DNA of 64,000 bases, taken from positions 1-64,000 of the forward strand of contig CAMWNM010000003.1 of the NCBI GenBank assembly GCA_947175635.1. Reading direction: 5' to 3'. The notes under the pieces are model-generated. The model made no database searches and was not told the origin of the DNA. It saw nothing but the letters and a program-made list of their open reading frames with translations. This stretch comes from an uncultured Bacteroidales bacterium (GTDB lineage Bacteria; Bacteroidota; Bacteroidia; Bacteroidales; P3). Below, one piece after another: positions 1-8,576 of this stretch. Position 1 is the first letter of the stretch; each line of letters begins with the position of its first letter. A program made the translations under genes and the position numbers.

Positions 1-129
1 ACCGGAGTATCTTCAGCGTCAGCTAAAGATACGAAAAGTCGAGCGCAGAAGAAAACCCAAGGTTTGCTTCTGCCGAGACCGGAGTATCTTCAGCGTCAGC
101 TAAAGATACGAAAAGTCGAGCGCAGAAGA
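1..129 (-). repeat. Tandem palindromic intergenic repeat, copy A
   Basis: One complete unit (26-90) and the first half of a second (from 103) repeat with a 77-bp period. Each unit is an imperfect palindrome: the outer arms are AAGATAC (26-32) and GTATCTT (84-90), and the inner arms are GCAGAAG and CTTCTGC around an AAAACC/GGTTTG stem. The second unit breaks off at about 130, where the htpG terminator stem begins. Related copies lie near 15.2, 34.7, 49.05 and 50.47 kb. The repeat points leftward, towards whatever gene lies beyond base 1. Confidence 0.85.
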
Positions 130-206
130 AAAATCCCCGGAAACATCGGTGCACCCTGCCGAAAGAACCTCTCTTCCGGCCTCTTCACCTTATGCCCGGG
201 GATTTT
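130..206 (-). terminator. Long nested terminator hairpin after htpG
   Basis: The arms AAAATCCCCGG (130-140) and CCGGGGATTTT (196-206) enclose nested GGTG/CACC and GCCGaAAGA/TCTTcCGGC stems. On the minus strand the helix ends in a T-run, as expected for an intrinsic terminator about 25 bases after the htpG stop. The apical part is larger than in a simple terminator. Confidence 0.6.
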
Positions 207-231
207 GACAAGCGTTCCGGCTGTATCAAGC

Positions 232-2289
232 TCAATCAAGCGAGATCAGCGACACACTCCTTTTCAGGAATCGGTGCAGGCCCTCTCCCTTCAAAAGTCC
301 GTTGCTCAACAAGGCCAGGTCGATAAGCTGGCTCACCACCGGATTTTCTTCGGCGTACCTGCCCAACAGATCGCGTTCTTTCCGTCCCACTTCCTCCAGT
401 TGGCGGTCAAGGTCGGAAAGACGGTCTTTATCGGAGGCCGGCACATCTTCGGGCTTCACATCCTTGTTCAACGCCTCTATATCGGCTTTCTGCTTCTGCA
501 GTTCATCCCTTTCTTTGCGCAAAGGCTCCATCTGACCGCACAAAGCGGATTTTTCCTTTTCCAAAAGTTCCTTTACCAAACGGTGGTCGGTATTCACGGC
601 TATATTGAACTGGTCGCCCATCTTACCGTAAAAACTCATCTCGGGATTGATTTCCGACATTTCCTTCATACGCCGCATGAATTCAGAACGGGTCACCAAA
701 ACCGGATCGGCGTCCTCGCCCATTGCCTCGCAACTTACCATGTACATACCGCCGTTCTTGGGCAGCTGCGACTGGAAGATACCTCTCAAATCGCTCTGTT
801 CCCTTTCGTCCAAAGCCACCTTGGGGCTTTCTTCTTTCACGATCAGACGGTCCACCACATCCGAATCCACCCGGGTAAAACGGTATTCGGGATGCTTCTG
901 CTCCATAAAGTTCACGAAGGGAGTGTCGAAAGCGCCATCCATCACCAGTACATCGTAACCTTTGGCTTTGGCCGCCTGAATATAGGCGTATTCGTCTTCG
1001 GTCTTGGCAGAATAAAGGAACACCAGCTTCTTGTCCTTGTCAGTCTGCAACTCACCGACAGCCGTTTTGTATTCTTCCAAACTGAAGTACTTGCCCTCGG
1101 TATTCTTGAAAAGATAAAACTCCATGGCCCGTTCGGCAAATTTCTCATCGGTAAGGATACCGTACTGCACAAAAATCTTCAAATCATCCCATTTCCCTTC
1201 AAAGTCGGCACGACTGTTTTTGAAAAGATCGGCCAGACTGTCGGCCACTTTCTTGGTGATATGGCTCGAGATCTTCTTCACGTTACGGTCGGACTGCAGA
1301 TAGGAACGCGACACGTTGAGCGGAATGTCGGGCGAATCGATCACCCCATGCAAAAGCGTGAGATACTCGGGCACGATGCCTTCCACAGTATCGGTTACAT
1401 ACACTTGGTTGCAATACAGCTGAATCTTGTTTTTCTGCAATTCCATGCGAGAGGAAATCTTGGGAAAATACAGAATACCGGTAAGCGTGAAAGGATAATC
1501 CACATTGAGGTGGATATGGAAAAGCGGATCGGGCGCGGCCGGATAAAGTTCCCGGTAAAAGTTCTGATAATCTTCCTCTTTCAATTCTGTGGGTTTACGC
1601 GTCCAGGCCGGATGCGTGTCGTTGACCACCCAATCCTTTTCGGTATCCTTATATGCACCGTCCTTCCACTCTTTTTCCTTGCCGCAAACCAACTCCACAG
1701 GCAGGAACCGACAATATTTCTTAAGCAGATACCGTATCTTTTCCTCTTCGGCGAACTCAAGATCTTCCTTGGTGAGATGCAGGATCACATCGGTACCGCG
1801 TTCCGCCTTTTCGGCTTCCTCCATTTCGTAATCGGTAGTGCCTTCGCAACACCAGTGCACGGCCTTGGCATCGTCTTGATAGGAACGGGTCAGGATTTCA
1901 ACCTTGCCGCTCACCATAAAGGCAGAATAAAAACCCAAACCGAAATGCCCTATAATGGCATTGCCCGCATCCTTGTACTTCTTAAGAAACTCTTCCGCGC
2001 CCGAAAAGGCAATCTGATTGATGTATTTCTCCACTTCCTGCGCCGTCATCCCGATACCATTGTCGGAGATGGTCAAGGTACCTGCCTCTTTGTCAGCCTT
2101 AACCCGTACCTGCAGGTTTTCCACACTGCCTTTAAACACGCCCGAGGAGGCCAATGTCTTGAGTTTTTGCGTGGCATCCACCGCATTGGACACCAATTCG
2201 CGTAAAAATATTTCATGATCCGAATACAAGAATTTCTTGATAATCGGAAATAAATCTTGCGTAGATACGCCTATTTTTCCTTTGCTCAT
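232..2289 (-). CDS. htpG: HtpG, Hsp90-family molecular chaperone
   Basis: This is a 685-residue cytosolic Hsp90 that uses ATP to help client proteins fold. The N-terminal GHKL ATPase motifs are all visible: RELVSNAVDA with the catalytic Glu and Asn, DNGIGMT, and GHFGLGFYSAF. The middle domain contains the conserved NVSRSYLQSD stretch. A charged C-terminal region follows (about residues 560-620), then a dimerisation tail ending in a short hydrophobic segment. It is somewhat longer than E. coli HtpG (624 residues), which is usual in Bacteroidota. It appears monocistronic: the upstream gene ends in its own terminator, and a large hairpin follows the stop. I found no convincing heat-shock operator upstream. 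Confidence 0.97.
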   Translation of the reverse strand: MSKGKIGVSTQDLFPIIKKFLYSDHEIFLRELVSNAVDATQKLKTLASSGVFKGSVENLQVRVKADKEAGTLTISDNGIGMTAQEVEKYINQIAFSGAEEFLKKYKDAGNAIIGHFGLGFYSAFMVSGKVEILTRSYQDDAKAVHWCCEGTTDYEMEEAEKAERGTDVILHLTKEDLEFAEEEKIRYLLKKYCRFLPVELVCGKEKEWKDGAYKDTEKDWVVNDTHPAWTRKPTELKEEDYQNFYRELYPAAPDPLFHIHLNVDYPFTLTGILYFPKISSRMELQKNKIQLYCNQVYVTDTVEGIVPEYLTLLHGVIDSPDIPLNVSRSYLQSDRNVKKISSHITKKVADSLADLFKNSRADFEGKWDDLKIFVQYGILTDEKFAERAMEFYLFKNTEGKYFSLEEYKTAVGELQTDKDKKLVFLYSAKTEDEYAYIQAAKAKGYDVLVMDGAFDTPFVNFMEQKHPEYRFTRVDSDVVDRLIVKEESPKVALDEREQSDLRGIFQSQLPKNGGMYMVSCEAMGEDADPVLVTRSEFMRRMKEMSEINPEMSFYGKMGDQFNIAVNTDHRLVKELLEKEKSALCGQMEPLRKERDELQKQKADIEALNKDVKPEDVPASDKDRLSDLDRQLEEVGRKERDLLGRYAEENPVVSQLIDLALLSNGLLKGEGLHRFLKRSVSLISLD

Positions 2290-2390
2290 AATGCTGTTTT
2301 TTTAGTTTTGCGCCTTTGGGCCGGACAGGCCTATGGCGGCAAAACGGAAAGTTTACGGGAACGGACTTTCACCAAATATGTGCCAAATAG

Positions 2391-2417
2391 AAAACCCTGC
2401 CATGATGACAGGGTTTT
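2391..2417 (-). terminator. Rho-independent terminator of the kinase operon
   Basis: A 9-bp perfect stem (AAAACCCTG, 2391-2399, with CAGGGTTTT, 2409-2417) has a 9-base loop and ends in a T-rich stretch on the minus strand. It lies about 57 bases after the last gene of the minus-strand operon and separates it from htpG. Confidence 0.75.
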
Positions 2418-2473
2418 TGCACTTCATTTCCGTACCCAATGCTGAAGGAAGGACACTCTCCTTCGGACAGAAT

Positions 2474-2815
2474 CTATTCCGCCTGAGGGGTATCGGAGGT
2501 CATTTCATGCAGTTCTTCGGCCTCGATACCGGCGGAAGCCGCCTCCTCTGCCCTGTGCTTCTCTTCTCTGGCTTCCTTGCGTTGCAACCAGTAGTCGTGT
2601 ATGGCCTGATAGATGCGGCGGCCAAAATCCACGGTGCGTTTCAGCGAACCGAAATTGTCGAGGATACGTTGCACCCAATACATCGGACTGACCAATTTCT
2701 TAAGCTGATGAAAATCCTGGGAAATCGTTTTTTCCTGCCGTTGCAAATCCTCCTGCAAACGCTTTCTTGCCGCCTGCAGTTCCTTTAAGCTTGTAATCTC
2801 AGTATAGTTCATCAC
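2474..2815 (-). CDS. Small coiled-coil protein of unknown function
   Basis: This is a 113-residue soluble protein with no recognised catalytic motif. Residues 10-40 form a predicted coiled coil (LKELQAARKRLQEDLQRQEK), followed by a helical segment with several aromatics (YWVQRILDNF, IHDYWLQRKE) and an acidic, disordered tail. It directly abuts the upstream holin-like membrane gene and is the last gene before a terminator, so the two are probably co-expressed and may interact at the inner membrane. Translation could start at either of two adjacent Met codons. I do not recognise a named family. Confidence 0.8.
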   Translation of the reverse strand: MMNYTEITSLKELQAARKRLQEDLQRQEKTISQDFHQLKKLVSPMYWVQRILDNFGSLKRTVDFGRRIYQAIHDYWLQRKEAREEKHRAEEAASAGIEAEELHEMTSDTPQAE

Positions 2816-3205
2816 CTACCCCCTTTCGTTAAAGAACATTTCTACAAAAAAGCGCACCATACAGTTCACCAACAGTCTTTTACGCGCCAAAAACAAGATG
2901 AGCCCAAACAACAGGAAACCACCGCCCACAATGATGAAGCCCAAAGCGTCCGAATCCAGCAGGGAACCTATCCAATACGAAAGGGCAAAACCTAGAAACA
3001 GAAAGGCGATATTGACCACCACCAGCGTCAAGGTAAGGGCCAACACCCGACCGCTGAAAACCGAAACGCCTTCCAAACCGGTCAATTTGGCCATCTGCCA
3101 CTTCATCAACAAATATTCCCGCACCGAAGCCGTCAAGGTTTCCACCGGGCCATCTTCTCTTTTATAATCTTCCATATCTTTAGGGATTTTTGATTTCTTA
3201 CGCAT
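2816..3205 (-). CDS. Small inner-membrane protein, holin-superfamily-III-like
   Basis: This is a 129-residue protein with a charged N-terminus, an amphipathic stretch (residues 22-45) and two strong membrane helices (about 52-78 and 85-108), followed by a basic C-terminus. The arrangement resembles the phage_holin_3_6 / Holin-X group, which in cellular genomes is a generic two-helix membrane family and not evidence of a phage. Translation may start at residue 1, which has AGGAAAA nearby upstream, or at Met11. It lies 6 bases after the preceding membrane-protein gene and abuts the next gene. Its function is unknown. Confidence 0.75.
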   Translation of the reverse strand: MRKKSKIPKDMEDYKREDGPVETLTASVREYLLMKWQMAKLTGLEGVSVFSGRVLALTLTLVVVNIAFLFLGFALSYWIGSLLDSDALGFIIVGGGFLLFGLILFLARKRLLVNCMVRFFVEMFFNERG

Positions 3206-3211
3206 TTTTCC

Positions 3212-4051
3212 TTAGCGGGCCGTCTCTATCTTTCCTGTGGCGCGGTTAAGTTCCGAACCGCCCAGGCTGTGCGGCAGACAGAATACCCCCAGCATCACCA
3301 CCGCCGCAGCCAGCACGACCCAACGGCCGGCTTTTCCGGCAAAGATCGTTACCCCCCAGGCGAGAAGGAAGGCAACCAATGCTATCAAGGTTTTGTTGTC
3401 GGTAAGGTCGCCGCCCAAGGGGAAACCCGACCAATAGACACCGAAAGCATGGTATTGCACCAGACACCCGAAGATAAACCCGCCCAAAAGCAATCCTATG
3501 AGTGTAAAAAGACCGTAACGTTTGTAGAGGGGATTGTTGCAAAGAGCCGCGATACCCGCCATGGCGGCGTAAAACATGGCCAGAAACATCAGCAGGATAT
3601 GGGGTATCAGGATACCGGCCGGCACTTCTCCCTTATAACGGATCACAAGCGGGGCGTCGGCAAAGTACGCTACCCCGTCGGCCTCCACATAATAAGCCAG
3701 CTTGCCCGCCATTGGCTGGGAGGGCAGAAAACCCACCCATTTCCCTTTTTCCCAATGCATGGACACCGGCGTGTATTCCTGTCCCTCCACCAGAGGATAA
3801 TGACGGTAATAGAGCGTGGCCGAAGCCGTTCGGGTAGCCGTGGAGGCACCCGAAGTTCCGTTCAAGGCACAAGGCACCCACACAGGCGTACCCTTGCCCT
3901 CTGTACCGCTGCGGGGGAGAGAGAATTTCACTTCCTTTCCCTCCGTCTTCACCTTCCCTTTGGCCGGATGGGTAGGTCCGGTCATGCGCTGAAAGGCGGC
4001 AAAAAAAAGGGTGAGCGCCACCGCTATCAATATCATCCAGGATTTTTTCAT
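3212..4051 (-). CDS. Membrane protein with extracytoplasmic N-terminal domain, unknown function
   Basis: A 279-residue protein. Residues 1-20 form a signal anchor. Residues 25-150 are a beta-rich, probably periplasmic domain rich in aromatics (YYRHYPLVEGQEYTPV, KLAYYVEADG). Four or five membrane helices follow between about 150 and 265. Residues 56-72 are low-complexity Thr/Ser/Ala. I do not recognise the family. It sits directly downstream of a LytS/LytTR pair and upstream of two small proteins in one operon, so it may be a target or partner of that signalling system; this is inference from position only. Confidence 0.8.
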   Translation of the reverse strand: MKKSWMILIAVALTLFFAAFQRMTGPTHPAKGKVKTEGKEVKFSLPRSGTEGKGTPVWVPCALNGTSGASTATRTASATLYYRHYPLVEGQEYTPVSMHWEKGKWVGFLPSQPMAGKLAYYVEADGVAYFADAPLVIRYKGEVPAGILIPHILLMFLAMFYAAMAGIAALCNNPLYKRYGLFTLIGLLLGGFIFGCLVQYHAFGVYWSGFPLGGDLTDNKTLIALVAFLLAWGVTIFAGKAGRWVVLAAAVVMLGVFCLPHSLGGSELNRATGKIETAR

Positions 4052-4063
4052 ATCATCGCTTTT

Positions 4064-4861
4064 TTAGTAAGTAAGCCACTGCTTGAAACTTTCGGCCTTT
4101 TCCTTGCTCACCAGCACCGGCTCCTTAAATTCCGGGGTGAGGGAAACCGATATCTTTCCCTGAAAATAGTCTTCTATCTTTCCCACGGCCCGGCTGCAAA
4201 GCAGTATCTGCCGGGTGGCGCGGAAAAACACCGCGGGATCCAGCTCATCGCCCAGTCGGTCGAGCGAATAATCCACCACCATAGACCCCTGCTTGAATGT
4301 CTGGGCGTAGGTAATCTTGTTTTCGCTGAAAAAATAGGCCACGTCTTCCACCAAAAGCACTTCCATTTGCTTGCCGCGCTGCATCAGGAAACGATTGCGG
4401 TAAAGTTTTTCCGGATTGGCTATTTTTTGCGGAAACTCCTTCCAATTGCTCTTTTCGTTGAGCTGACGGAAGTAAGCGGCCGTACGTTTCTCAAACTTTT
4501 CCAAACTCATGCGCAGCCTGTCCATTTCGATGGGCTTGAGCAGATAATCGATACTGTCGACCGAAAAAGCCCGGAGGGCGTATTCATCGTAAGCGGTGGT
4601 AAACACTATCATCCCCTGCGGCCGCACTTCTTCCAGAAATTCAAATGAAATGCCGTCGCTCAATTCGATATCCAGAAAAAGGATATCCGGTTCTCTCTTG
4701 TTGGCCTTAAACCAAGCCACAGCCTCTTCGTTGCTGCCTCCGATATGCGTCACTTCCCATTCGGGACGCAGGGAGAGCAACATCTTCTTCAGCAGACGGG
4801 CGGCGGGAACTTCGTCTTCCACTATGGCCACCCGCACGTTATTTTCCTGTTTGGTTTCCAT
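4064..4861 (-). CDS. LytTR-family response regulator
   Basis: A 265-residue DNA-binding response regulator. The receiver domain spans residues 10-125, with the acidic pocket at Glu15/Asp16, the phospho-acceptor Asp64 in the stretch LFLDIELSDG, and the conserved Lys in DYLLKPIE. A LytTR DNA-binding domain fills residues 160-262. It overlaps the 3' end of the sensor kinase gene by 23 bases, which implies translational coupling and a cognate pair. LytTR regulators bind direct repeats in promoters, but I could not identify such a site here. Its targets may include the three membrane or coiled-coil genes that follow in the operon. Confidence 0.95.
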   Translation of the reverse strand: METKQENNVRVAIVEDEVPAARLLKKMLLSLRPEWEVTHIGGSNEEAVAWFKANKREPDILFLDIELSDGISFEFLEEVRPQGMIVFTTAYDEYALRAFSVDSIDYLLKPIEMDRLRMSLEKFEKRTAAYFRQLNEKSNWKEFPQKIANPEKLYRNRFLMQRGKQMEVLLVEDVAYFFSENKITYAQTFKQGSMVVDYSLDRLGDELDPAVFFRATRQILLCSRAVGKIEDYFQGKISVSLTPEFKEPVLVSKEKAESFKQWLTY

Positions 4862-6011
4862 CTAACATCGGTAATTTAACGATAAAACTGTGCAGATTCT
4901 TTTCCACCACGATTTCCTTACCGGCCAAAAGGAGGTATCGCTTGGAAAGATTTCCCAAACCCGTTCCCAACGACTGCACGTTCTTTTTGGGATTGAGATT
5001 ATTGGAAACGATAAGGTATCGGAGATCTTCGGAGAACCCCACCTTGATGTCGAGTGGCTTCATGCTTGAAACCACGTTGTGCTTCAAGGCGTTTTCGACC
5101 AAAAGTTGCAGAGAGAGGGAGGGGATGTACTTTTCCTGCAGAAAGTCAAGATTGCTTATTTCGGGATATTCGCAGGAATAATGCAGGCTTTGGCCTACAC
5201 GTATCTTGTTCAGGTTGATGTAGGCCTGCAGAAAGTCCAGCTCCTCAAAAACAGCCACCAAGGGTTTGTTCTGCTTTTGGAGGATATAGCGGTACACACC
5301 CGCAAGATCGATGGTAAATTTCTTGGCCGCCGCCGCATCGTAGTCGATTTCCGACACCAGGGTATTGAGACTGTTGAAAAGGAAATGGGGATTGAGCTGT
5401 GTCTGCAGGGCCTGTATTTCGGCACGGGCCTGTGTCTGCTTGAGTTCCTCGCTTTCTTCATAGAGCCGTATCGTGTAACGTGCCGTATGGTTGAGCGATA
5501 TGAGGCACATGATGATCAACTCGCTGATGGTAATCAGCCCCAATTGCAGCCAGATGGGTTCGGTGGGAATAAACGGAGAAGAGCCGTCGCTGCCCACCGA
5601 AGCCACGGCGGCCACGTAAAGACCGTAGTTGTAGAGACCAAAAGCCAGACCTATAAGCAGAAAAAAGAGCAACATCCCCGAAGAGCTGTAGTAACGGAAA
5701 GGATAGCGGTTGTTGGCCGCCTTGTTGATCCGCAGAAGCGCGAAACAAAGGATATTGAAAAGAAAAGGATTGATGATGAAAACGGCAAAGGAAAAAGCGT
5801 CGCCGTCCATGCAGCGTTTCAGCACATCGGTCAAAAACAGCACGGCCACGTAGGCCGCTTCGGCCAGCACCGAAAAGAGGATGATGTTCAACAGGCTGTA
5901 CAGGCCGTTGTCTTTCACATCCCCGAAAAAACCCGGACGCTTCCGGGAGATGGCTTTTTCTTGCACATTTGTTTCCACTGCGGAGAGTTTCGCGCCACAA
6001 GGGACGCACAT
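4839..6011 (-). CDS. LytS/YehU-type sensor histidine kinase
   Basis: An integral-membrane kinase of about 390 residues. Four to five hydrophobic helices occupy residues 40-170. A short coiled coil follows, then a His_kinase domain whose H-box is NPHFLFNSLN (about residue 205), with an HATPase region carrying LLVENALKHN and GTGLGNLSKR. Two Met codons are possible starts. I chose 6011 because a TAnnTTTG promoter box ends 5 bases before it, so the longer form starting at 6050 would begin upstream of the promoter. A GTG at 5978 remains an alternative. It overlaps the response-regulator gene. Confidence 0.92.
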   Translation of the reverse strand: MCVPCGAKLSAVETNVQEKAISRKRPGFFGDVKDNGLYSLLNIILFSVLAEAAYVAVLFLTDVLKRCMDGDAFSFAVFIINPFLFNILCFALLRINKAANNRYPFRYYSSSGMLLFFLLIGLAFGLYNYGLYVAAVASVGSDGSSPFIPTEPIWLQLGLITISELIIMCLISLNHTARYTIRLYEESEELKQTQARAEIQALQTQLNPHFLFNSLNTLVSEIDYDAAAAKKFTIDLAGVYRYILQKQNKPLVAVFEELDFLQAYINLNKIRVGQSLHYSCEYPEISNLDFLQEKYIPSLSLQLLVENALKHNVVSSMKPLDIKVGFSEDLRYLIVSNNLNPKKNVQSLGTGLGNLSKRYLLLAGKEIVVEKNLHSFIVKLPMLDGNQTGK

Positions 6012-6016
6012 GGAGG

Positions 6017-6024
6017 CAAATTTA
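6017..6024 (-). promoter_or_regulatory. Bacteroides-type -7 box (TAAATTTG) before the sensor kinase
   Basis: A perfect TAnnTTTG match on the minus strand ends 5 bases before the ATG at 6011. I see no clear -33 TTTG. The expected transcript start falls at or next to the start codon. Confidence 0.5.
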
Positions 6025-6185
6025 TAAAATGTACACCTCACTTCCGGCATTTTCTTTCCGAAATTTCGGGAAAATATGCCTGCCCGGTATCTATGTCAAA
6101 CTGAGAAACCCAATAATCCCCCCATACAGCCATGCGATGCAAGGAAGATGGCACAGAAACCCGTAAACCGAGGTTTCCTCAATTT

Positions 6186-6506
6186 TCAAGCCATGATGCG
6201 GACAGCGCGCAAAACCTGCCTGCCTAACCGGCCGTTGATTTCCTCCTGCAACCGCCCCACACGGTACATCAATTCGTGGCGGGCGGCCGAGTTCTCGATA
6301 TGAACATAAAGAACCCCCTTGCTGAAAGAAAGACGGCGGATGTGCCGGTCTATTTTTTTGCCCGCCAATTCCCTAAACAGGGTTTTGGCCTGTTCTTCCT
6401 CCAACTTGTCTTCCCAACCGTAATAGGCAGCCAGTCCGCTCAACAGTTCGGAAATACCCGGTGTGCGGGAAGCATCGTTCTTGCGGGGAAGAGAGTCGGG
6501 TTCCAT
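6186..6506 (-). CDS. dciA: DciA-like DUF721 protein, probable replicative helicase loader
   Basis: A 106-residue protein with the compact DUF721 fold in residues 15-105, including the IRRLSFSKGVLYVHI and SAARHELMYRVGRLQEEIN stretches. DciA is the ancestral bacterial loader and partner of the DnaB helicase. In many bacteria the gene lies beside recF or dnaA, and here it follows recF by 11 bases, which supports the call. The protein is short and lacks the long disordered extension of some DciA proteins. The function is inferred from family and position. Confidence 0.82.
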   Translation of the reverse strand: MEPDSLPRKNDASRTPGISELLSGLAAYYGWEDKLEEEQAKTLFRELAGKKIDRHIRRLSFSKGVLYVHIENSAARHELMYRVGRLQEEINGRLGRQVLRAVRIMA

Positions 6507-6517
6507 CGTTCAAAACC

Positions 6518-7612
6518 TTATTCGATCAAGAGAGGGACAGCCTTTTCGATACGAAAAATGCGGTGGTCGGAAGCATGCTGGGCAAATAGTTCCCGCACCC
6601 GGCCGTGGTGGGTATCGCTCAGGAACACCTGCCCGAAATTCTCGGTACCCACCACCGTCATCAAACGGGTTACCCGCTCATGATCAAGTTTGTCGAAAAT
6701 ATCGTCCAGCAACAAGATGGGACATGTATGACGGATATCGGCGATGCAATGCAGTTGGGAAAGACGAAGGGCGAGCAGGTATGATTTCTGTTGTCCCTGC
6801 GAACCGCACTGACGGATGGGATGGCCGTCGAGAAGCAATTGCAGATCGTCTTTATGGGTGCCGGCCGAGGTATATTGCAGGAAGCGGTCTTTTTGCGCCG
6901 TCTCGGCCAACATCCGGTCAAAGGGGCGATCCTGCAGTTGCGAACGGTAGGCAAGCCCCGCCTCCTCCCCGCTTCCGGCAATCAAGTTGTAGTAGTTGCG
7001 GAAAACAGGCACGAAACGTTCAACAAAAGCTTGGCGTTCGGCAAAGATAAGGTTGCCGTATTCACAAAGCTGAGCATCGAACACCTCTATCAGGGCCGCA
7101 TCGATACTGTCCTGCTTGAGCAGTCGGTTCCGCTGTTCAAGGGTTCTGTTGTACCGGATCAGATTTTCGAGATAAGGACGGCTGAACTGAGCGATCACGC
7201 TGTCGAGAAAGCGGCGGCGCAACTCGCTTCCCCCATAGATCAGCTCCTGATCCTGAGGACTGATCATGATAAGGGGTATCCGGCCCACGTGGTCGGACAT
7301 GCGGTCGTATTCCTTTTGATTGCATTTGAGTATTTTCCGCTGCCCTTTCCGCTGCACCAGATTCACCTCCATCTCGATCTCCTCTCCCGCATAACGGCCA
7401 TTGAGGGAAAAGAACTCTTGCCCGTAACGTATATTCTCACGGTCGGCCGCCCCGAAATAACTTTTGGTGAAAGACAGGTAATGCACCGCATCCAGAAGAT
7501 TGGTCTTGCCGCTGCCGTTGTTGCCGATAAAGCAGTTGATGCGCGGACAGAAATCGAGTTCGGCCTCGGTGTAATTCTTGAAGTTATTGAGGTAGAGATG
7601 ACTCAGATACAT
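6518..7612 (-). CDS. recF: RecF, DNA replication and repair ATPase
   Basis: RecF (364 residues) binds DNA gaps and helps load RecA with RecO and RecR. The SMC-like ATPase features are clear: Walker A GNNGSGKTN near residue 35, a signature region SQGQQKSYLLALRL, and Walker B ILLLDDIFDKLD near residue 305. Translation starts at the Met of MYLSHLYLNNFKNY, because the usual RecF sequence begins there. A longer open frame extends to 7789 but only overlaps ispH in another frame. The start overlaps the ispH stop by 10 bases, so the two are translationally coupled. Confidence 0.96.
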   Translation of the reverse strand: MYLSHLYLNNFKNYTEAELDFCPRINCFIGNNGSGKTNLLDAVHYLSFTKSYFGAADRENIRYGQEFFSLNGRYAGEEIEMEVNLVQRKGQRKILKCNQKEYDRMSDHVGRIPLIMISPQDQELIYGGSELRRRFLDSVIAQFSRPYLENLIRYNRTLEQRNRLLKQDSIDAALIEVFDAQLCEYGNLIFAERQAFVERFVPVFRNYYNLIAGSGEEAGLAYRSQLQDRPFDRMLAETAQKDRFLQYTSAGTHKDDLQLLLDGHPIRQCGSQGQQKSYLLALRLSQLHCIADIRHTCPILLLDDIFDKLDHERVTRLMTVVGTENFGQVFLSDTHHGRVRELFAQHASDHRIFRIEKAVPLLIE

Positions 7613-8517
7613 GCACAAAAGGTTTTGATTCTCTCGGCAACGGCTTCCATCAGCCACATGGGCGTGGAGGTGGCCCCGCATATGCCGATGCGGGCGTACA
7701 GGGGTGCACCGTTTCCGTCCTCGAAGTCTTCTTTCCGCAATTCCAGCGGCGAAGTGATGAAGAAGGCACGGTCGTTGTGCCGTTTGCACACATCGTAAAG
7801 ATATCTGCCGTTGGAACTTTGCCTGCCGCTTACGAAAACCACACAGTCGTGTTCTCTGGAAAAAGCCTCTAATTGGGAGGCGCGGCGGCTCATGCTCTTG
7901 CAGATGCTGTCGACGGATTGGAAGAACACCTTGTTACGGGCGCATTCCTGTTCAGCGAAACGACAGATTTCAAGATATTTGTCGGCATTCATCGTAGTTT
8001 GGGCATAAAGCAGGGTCGGTACGGAAAAATCGTTCTTCCGAAGGTCTTCCAACGAACTCACCACCTGCGCCCTATTGCCCGTCTGTCCGTTCAGCCCGAT
8101 CACCTCGGCATGACCGGCCTTGCCGTATATGAGAACCTGCCCACCCATGCGCTGCATCTGTTCGTAGCCTGCCTTGATTCTTTGCTGCAATCTGAGCACG
8201 ATGGGGCAAGTGGCATCTATAAGATGAATCCTGTTTTGCCGCGCCTGCCGGTAGGTTTGCGGAGGTTCGCCATGGGCCCGTATCAGCACATCGGCATCTT
8301 CAAGATGCGTGAAAGCCTCCTTGTCTATCACACGCAACCCCAGCGCTTCAAGCCGTTTCACCTCCTCATTGTTATGCACGATCTCGCCCAAACAATACAG
8401 GGTGGCGTTTTCGCTGTCTGAACGAAGCCGTGCAAGCTGCTTTTCCGCTTCCCGGATGGCACTCACCACCCCGAAACAGAAACCAGAATTTTGATCTATG
8501 GTAACGGCAACCGGCAT
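7603..8517 (-). CDS. ispH: IspH, 4-hydroxy-3-methylbut-2-enyl diphosphate reductase
   Basis: This [4Fe-4S] enzyme makes IPP and DMAPP in the last step of the MEP isoprenoid pathway. The three cluster cysteines are Cys14 (SGFCFGV), Cys104 (DATCPIV) and Cys206 (SICKSMS). The substrate-binding AHGEPP and the SSNGRYL region are also present. The length is 304 residues, so the C-terminal S1-domain extension seen in some anaerobes is absent. The start at 8517 begins the conserved core and lies 7 bases after a promoter-like TATTTTTG. The prenyl synthase at 58.1 kb would use the product. Confidence 0.96.
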   Translation of the reverse strand: MPVAVTIDQNSGFCFGVVSAIREAEKQLARLRSDSENATLYCLGEIVHNNEEVKRLEALGLRVIDKEAFTHLEDADVLIRAHGEPPQTYRQARQNRIHLIDATCPIVLRLQQRIKAGYEQMQRMGGQVLIYGKAGHAEVIGLNGQTGNRAQVVSSLEDLRKNDFSVPTLLYAQTTMNADKYLEICRFAEQECARNKVFFQSVDSICKSMSRRASQLEAFSREHDCVVFVSGRQSSNGRYLYDVCKRHNDRAFFITSPLELRKEDFEDGNGAPLYARIGICGATSTPMWLMEAVAERIKTFCACI

Positions 8518-8524
8518 AATGTTG

Positions 8525-8532
8525 CAAAAATA
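8525..8532 (-). promoter_or_regulatory. -7 box (TATTTTTG) before ispH
   Basis: A perfect TAnnTTTG match on the minus strand lies 7 bases before the ispH ATG. No clear -33 element is visible. It predicts a leaderless or nearly leaderless transcript. Confidence 0.45.
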
Positions 8533-8576
8533 CGATAAGTTACAGAAACCGCCGCTTCCATTTTGTTGTCGCATTC

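Noticed and set aside
64-2205. A 713-codon plus-strand open frame opposite htpG
   Set aside because: The minus strand encodes a complete Hsp90 with all motifs. The plus-strand product is rich in His, Phe and Leu without any family pattern, as expected from the complement of a coding frame with high GC.
2290-2390. A CIRCE or other heat-shock operator before htpG
   Set aside because: No inverted repeat of the HrcA type is present. A-rich and T-rich stretches resemble promoter boxes, but none fits the TAnnTTTG consensus.
2816-3205. A prophage remnant suggested by a holin-like gene
   Set aside because: No endolysin, structural or integrase genes are nearby, and the family is common as a cellular membrane protein.
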